A program made the position numbers and the translations under genes. The notes beneath the pieces are model-generated. The model saw only the letters and a list, made by a program, of their open reading frames with translations, was not told the DNA's origin and searched no databases. A stretch of DNA of 47,296 nt from an uncultured Verrucomicrobia subdivision 3 bacterium (lineage in GTDB: Bacteria; Verrucomicrobiota; Verrucomicrobiia; Limisphaerales; UBA11358): contig CAIJGS010000238.1 of the NCBI GenBank assembly GCA_903820285.1, positions 1 to 47,296 on the forward strand, read 5' to 3'. This document shows, piece by piece, positions 44,306 to 47,296 of the stretch (the first letter of the stretch is position 1; each line of letters opens with the position of its first letter).

Positions 44306-45253
44306 TCACTCGCCCCTGACCGGGGGCTTTCTGGCGGAAATGTGCTTTAGCGCTGGACGGCCCATGGAACGCGACCGCCACAAGCCGGGCGTCAAACCCG
44401 TCTTCATTTTGAAAAAACGGCAAAAATAATGTTCGTCCTCGAAACCGGTCTGTTGCGAAATTTCCTTCACACTCAGTGACGTCTCCGTCAGCAGATTACG
44501 GGCGCGCACCAGGCGCAACTCCAGCAGGTACTGGTGTGGACTGGAGCCGGTATGCTGCTGGAAAAGATGGCGGAATGAACTGTAGCTCACGTTCAGTTCA
44601 CGGGCCAGCGCCTGCGCATTCAGTCCCTTCTCCAGTTCAGTTTGCATCCGGGTGATCGCTTTCTGGACAATCAGCAGTGCCTGGTCATCACCCGCCAATC
44701 CCGCCTGCTGCCCGGAGTAAAGGAGTCCCAACATTTGCGCGGTGAAACCCGCCATCACCTGTTGCAGTGCGGGTCGGTTCAGTTTGATGACCGTGAGCAG
44801 TTCCGTAAAAAGGGTCAGCCATTTCTCTTCCTGGCCCGGCTTGAACACCGGTGCACGGGATGAAAAAAATTTGTTTTTTACCCAGCTGCGGGCCATGACC
44901 CCATCAAAACCCACCCAGTGCTCGTCCCAGCCGGTTTGGGGATCCGGCCGATAACGATGCCAGACGCCGGGAAACAAAAACATCACCTGCCCGGCATCAA
45001 TCACCTGTCTGGCGCTATGGCGCGACTCAAAAATTCCGCTGCCCCGGGAAATGTAAACCAGCGCGTGGGAGTCGAGAACCCGGCCTTTGGTCCAGTCGAA
45101 GTTGTAACCCTTGGGATGTCCGGGCGGCGGATACGCCTGCCCCGGCTGCATTCGCATTTGTCCCGCCGTCGTTACATGCCAGCCCCATTTCCGGTCGCGT
45201 ACGCTGACCGGAAAATATCGGGAAAAACCTTTTTGGGCGGCAACGGGTTCCAT
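44306..45253 (-). CDS. AraC-family transcriptional regulator
   Basis: A 315-residue DNA-binding regulator. The N-terminal part is the cupin-like ligand-binding arm of AraC proteins (HALVYISRGSGIFESRHSAR, VIDAGQVMFLFPGVWHRYRP, GWDEHWVGFDG). The C-terminal part has two helix-turn-helix motifs: LNAQALARELNVSYSSFRHL FQQHTGSSPHQYL, and LSVKEISQQTGFEDEHYFCR FFKMKTGLTPGLWR. The second carries the family signature. It lies directly upstream of three rhamnosidase genes on the same strand, as RhaS/RhaR-type regulators often do, so rhamnose or a rhamnoside is the likely effector (inference). Its ATG is at 45253, 78 bases after the Gfo/Idh gene. Confidence 0.93.
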   Translation of the reverse strand: MEPVAAQKGFSRYFPVSVRDRKWGWHVTTAGQMRMQPGQAYPPPGHPKGYNFDWTKGRVLDSHALVYISRGSGIFESRHSARQVIDAGQVMFLFPGVWHRYRPDPQTGWDEHWVGFDGVMARSWVKNKFFSSRAPVFKPGQEEKWLTLFTELLTVIKLNRPALQQVMAGFTAQMLGLLYSGQQAGLAGDDQALLIVQKAITRMQTELEKGLNAQALARELNVSYSSFRHLFQQHTGSSPHQYLLELRLVRARNLLTETSLSVKEISQQTGFEDEHYFCRFFKMKTGLTPGLWRSRSMGRPALKHISARKPPVRGE

Positions 45254-45331
45254 GGGGATGAACGACGGCTAATATGTCGCCCGCCGGTGGCCCAAGTCAA
45301 ATATGAAACCGGACCATCGAGCTTACTCCTG

Positions 45332-46420
45332 TCAAATTCCCGAAACCCTTCCGCCTGCTGACCGACGCGGACGGATGACTTCATTCCGCCCAGTCTGGGC
45401 CGATTGACACGCCGACTGAATGATCTCCATGGAGGCCAGCCCAAGATCGCCCGGCGAACCATTCAAGGCGTTGCCTAGAATGACCTCAATAAAATGCAAC
45501 GCCGGCGCCTGGGCCGGATAAACTTCATCGGCCGTCAGGGGTTTGAAATCCGTCCGCTGCCCGGCAAAGTCAATCATCGTCATGGTGCCGCGCCACAGTT
45601 CCATTTGCAGAATCGCCCTGGTGCCGAAGAGGCGCACCTCATAGTTGCGTTCGGCGAGCGGCGTTGCCCCGGTGCTGGCCAGCGAAACGAGGGCGCCATT
45701 TTCCATGGTGATCGTCAGCGCGTTGTAGATGTCGTTGGGCGCTCCATCGTTTTCAAACCGTGCAAAAACCTCAGCCGGCCGCAAGCCGGTGAGAAATGTG
45801 AGATAGGCCGCCGCATGGGATACCTGACAATAAATTTGCCCGCCGCCGGCGATGGCGGGATCGTTGTAGGAGCCCGGGCTCGGCTCGACATAAACATTGG
45901 CCTGACCATGCGTGGGCGAGGTGTTGGTGCCGCGCAACAATTGGTCAATCGGGTTGGTCATCAGCACCGAAACCATTTTGATTTCACCGAGCGTGCCCGC
46001 GCGGATCAACCGCTGCGCCTCCAAGCCATGCGCGGTGAAATGCCACGGACAGCTCATGACGAGATGCCGCTTTCGCTCCGCCGCCAGTTCGACCAGCTCA
46101 CGGGCTTCATCGGCCGTGAAGGTCATGGGCTTTTCCAGCAGAACGTGACGGCCACTTTGCAATGCCGCCTTGGCCTGCGCGAAATGGGCATTGGGCGTCG
46201 AGGCAATGATGACAGCATCAATTCCTTCCAGCGCGAGCAACACTTCCGCACTGGTGCAGGCGTGTTTCGCGCCAAAATCGCGGGCGGTTTTTTCTGCCCG
46301 CTCGCGCTCGCGATTCTGCACGGCCACCAGTTCAGCCTGGGGATGTGAACGGATGGCCGGGATATGGGCGGAAGTCGCCCACCACCCTGCGCCAATCACC
46401 CCAATGCGTGCTGTTTTCAT
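45332..46420 (-). CDS. Gfo/Idh/MocA-family oxidoreductase
   Basis: NAD(P)-dependent dehydrogenase of the glucose-fructose oxidoreductase/inositol dehydrogenase family, 362 residues, cytoplasmic (no signal peptide). A Rossmann fold opens the protein (ARIGVIGAGWWATSAHIPAI), followed by IDAVIIASTPNAHFAQAKAA and the EKP cofactor motif in GRHVLLEKPMTFTADEAREL. The C-terminal alpha/beta domain includes GGGQIYCQVSHAAAYLTFLT, where the His is the usual catalytic-region residue. These enzymes oxidise or reduce sugars, inositols or sugar-like compounds; the substrate is unknown. The ATG at 46420 (MKTARIGVIGAGWW) is preferred over one six codons upstream. It precedes the AraC gene and could be the first gene of the rhamnoside unit. 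Confidence 0.92.
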   Translation of the reverse strand: MKTARIGVIGAGWWATSAHIPAIRSHPQAELVAVQNRERERAEKTARDFGAKHACTSAEVLLALEGIDAVIIASTPNAHFAQAKAALQSGRHVLLEKPMTFTADEARELVELAAERKRHLVMSCPWHFTAHGLEAQRLIRAGTLGEIKMVSVLMTNPIDQLLRGTNTSPTHGQANVYVEPSPGSYNDPAIAGGGQIYCQVSHAAAYLTFLTGLRPAEVFARFENDGAPNDIYNALTITMENGALVSLASTGATPLAERNYEVRLFGTRAILQMELWRGTMTMIDFAGQRTDFKPLTADEVYPAQAPALHFIEVILGNALNGSPGDLGLASMEIIQSACQSAQTGRNEVIRPRRSAGGRVSGI

Positions 46421-46667
46421 TTTAAATTGCCGGAGCATCTTCGCCGGCCCATTCGCAAAGGGTTCACCATGCGGCCATCCACGACGGGCAGAGAAAATGT
46501 TGGGCTACCAATTTTTCGTTTTAATGGCGCTTTGACAATGCACAGAATGGCACATCCGGTGGAGAATCTGGCAAATGTCACCAGTGTGGCCGCCTGCTTG
46601 AAACTTCTTTGCCATTTACCGACTGGCTGCTTGATTACGCCCATATTAATCACGTACATATCCATGC

Positions 46668-47296
46668 ATGAACTTTTACCATGGCCATCGGCCTTTGTGG
46701 CGGGCATGGCCCAAGCGCCAGACACTTCCCTCACCCGCAGGTAAAATCACCGGTCGAAACCGCCTCCTTGGCCCGATTCTGCCTTGGGCGGTAATTGCCT
46801 GGCTGGTCACCGATGCCACGGCCCTCTTTGCCAACCAAGGGACCATCAGTCTGGATGCCGAGCGAAAACTGATCACGCTCGTTGACGGCCAGGGACAATT
46901 GGCGCTGCGATTGAATTACGATGACCGCTGCGTGTTGGACCAGGTGATCGTGCGCGGGCGTGAAGTGGCGGCGAATTCAGGTGTGAGCAGCGGCATTTGC
47001 ACCGATGGACACTGGTTCACCACGCAAAGCAACATTCCCGCCCCTACCATCGCCTCCAGAAATGACACTCTCACCGTCACCGGAATTCGCTTCGGCCAGC
47101 CGGGAAACGAGGTTGGCGAAACCTGGAAATTTACGGTACTGGCTGACCGCATTGCGTGGCAGATTACCCGAAAATATTCCAAAGCGGCCATGCTGGACGA
47201 CGCCGCGTTTCCCGAGTGGGATTTCCGCAGTATGTCCGCCTGGACCGGCGGCATGCTGGATAACGGCGGTGTGGTCTGGAACAAATATTTGGAAAC
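46668..47296 (+). CDS. Exported protein of unknown family, N-terminal part (cut by window edge)
   Basis: An open frame runs from ATG 46668 to the right edge (about 209 codons). It begins MNFYHGHRPLWRAWPKRQ, has a hydrophobic export signal (residues about 34-56: LLGPILPWAVIAWLVTDATA), then a beta-rich body starting TISLDAERKLITLVDGQGQL and including DQVIVRGREVAANSGVSSGI, LTVTGIRFGQPGNEVGETWK and RIAWQITRKYSK. The body resembles the N-terminal beta-sandwich of large glycosidases, but I cannot name the family. The long positively charged segment before the hydrophobic stretch suggests that the true start may be further in. It is divergent from the Gfo/Idh gene across a 247-base gap in which I see no clear promoter and nothing else. 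Confidence 0.7.
   Translation, partial: MNFYHGHRPLWRAWPKRQTLPSPAGKITGRNRLLGPILPWAVIAWLVTDATALFANQGTISLDAERKLITLVDGQGQLALRLNYDDRCVLDQVIVRGREVAANSGVSSGICTDGHWFTTQSNIPAPTIASRNDTLTVTGIRFGQPGNEVGETWKFTVLADRIAWQITRKYSKAAMLDDAAFPEWDFRSMSAWTGGMLDNGGVVWNKYLE

Noticed and set aside
46364-46744. 126-codon rightward frame near the right edge
   Set aside because: It crosses the start of the Gfo/Idh gene in antisense and ends inside the better frame that begins at 46668. No protein-like features.
1-47296. tRNA genes, CRISPR arrays, insertion sequences, phage genes
   Set aside because: None was recognised on either strand. The repeats present are short inverted or dispersed units, not regularly spaced direct repeats, and no transposase or integrase motif was seen.

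Overview
The window looks like a chromosomal segment of a free-living, polysaccharide-degrading member of the Verrucomicrobia (Pedosphaera/Limisphaerales-like). The evidence is a PEP-CTERM protein, large modular secreted glycosidases (GH78, GH106, GH51, GH43, GH99-like), a FucP/ROK/XylA/AraA gene set, intergenic dispersed repeats of kinds I associate with this group, and genes that mostly lack Shine-Dalgarno motifs. The assignment is inference from gene style; there is no rRNA or other taxonomic marker here, and I recognise no tRNA, CRISPR array or intact insertion sequence.

Region 1 (1-7.3 kb) is mostly housekeeping on mixed strands: the N-terminal part of prolyl-tRNA synthetase, a nucleotidyltransferase preceded by a small overlapping ORF, a fumarylacetoacetate-hydrolase-family enzyme, a PHP-domain phosphoesterase, MnmA (tRNA 2-thiouridylase), a PEP-CTERM secreted protein and a tRNA-dihydrouridine synthase. 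The gaps contain hairpin-rich dispersed repeats, including a 334-bp segment bounded by 17-bp inverted repeats.

Region 2 (7.3-24.3 kb) is a pentose locus. A FucP-like MFS permease is divergent from a ROK repressor, with a 16-bp perfect palindrome between them. The ROK gene leads a long rightward gene string: xylose isomerase, L-arabinose isomerase, secreted GH51 arabinofuranosidase, ribulokinase, an unrecognised 186-residue protein, L-ribulose-5-phosphate 4-epimerase, secreted GH43 enzyme, lipoprotein aldose epimerase and an SSS sodium/sugar symporter, closed by a strong terminator. An RbsA-type sugar ABC ATPase follows without permease or binding protein. Together these can release L-arabinose from arabinan or arabinoxylan, import it and convert it to D-xylulose-5-phosphate. 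XylA has no xylulokinase partner here.

Region 3 (24.3-46.4 kb) is, apart from two small genes at its left end, a leftward rhamnoside locus. In transcription order it encodes a Gfo/Idh/MocA oxidoreductase, an AraC-family regulator, three very large GH78 alpha-L-rhamnosidases, a GH99-like hydrolase, a GH106 alpha-L-rhamnosidase with a PA14 domain, and a NarL-type histidine kinase/response regulator pair. Rhamnose plus arabinose release fits rhamnogalacturonan-I-type pectin or arabinosylated and rhamnosylated glycosides (inference). No rhamnose catabolic genes and no SusCD/TonB genes are present.

The most notable observations are these. The periplasmic domain of the histidine kinase matches an accessory beta-sandwich inserted in one of the neighbouring GH78 enzymes. 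The three GH78 enzymes carry three different accessory domains inserted at the same position. One GH78 has a further small domain inserted into its catalytic barrel, shared with the GH106, and an altered catalytic motif. The right edge begins another exported protein of unknown family.
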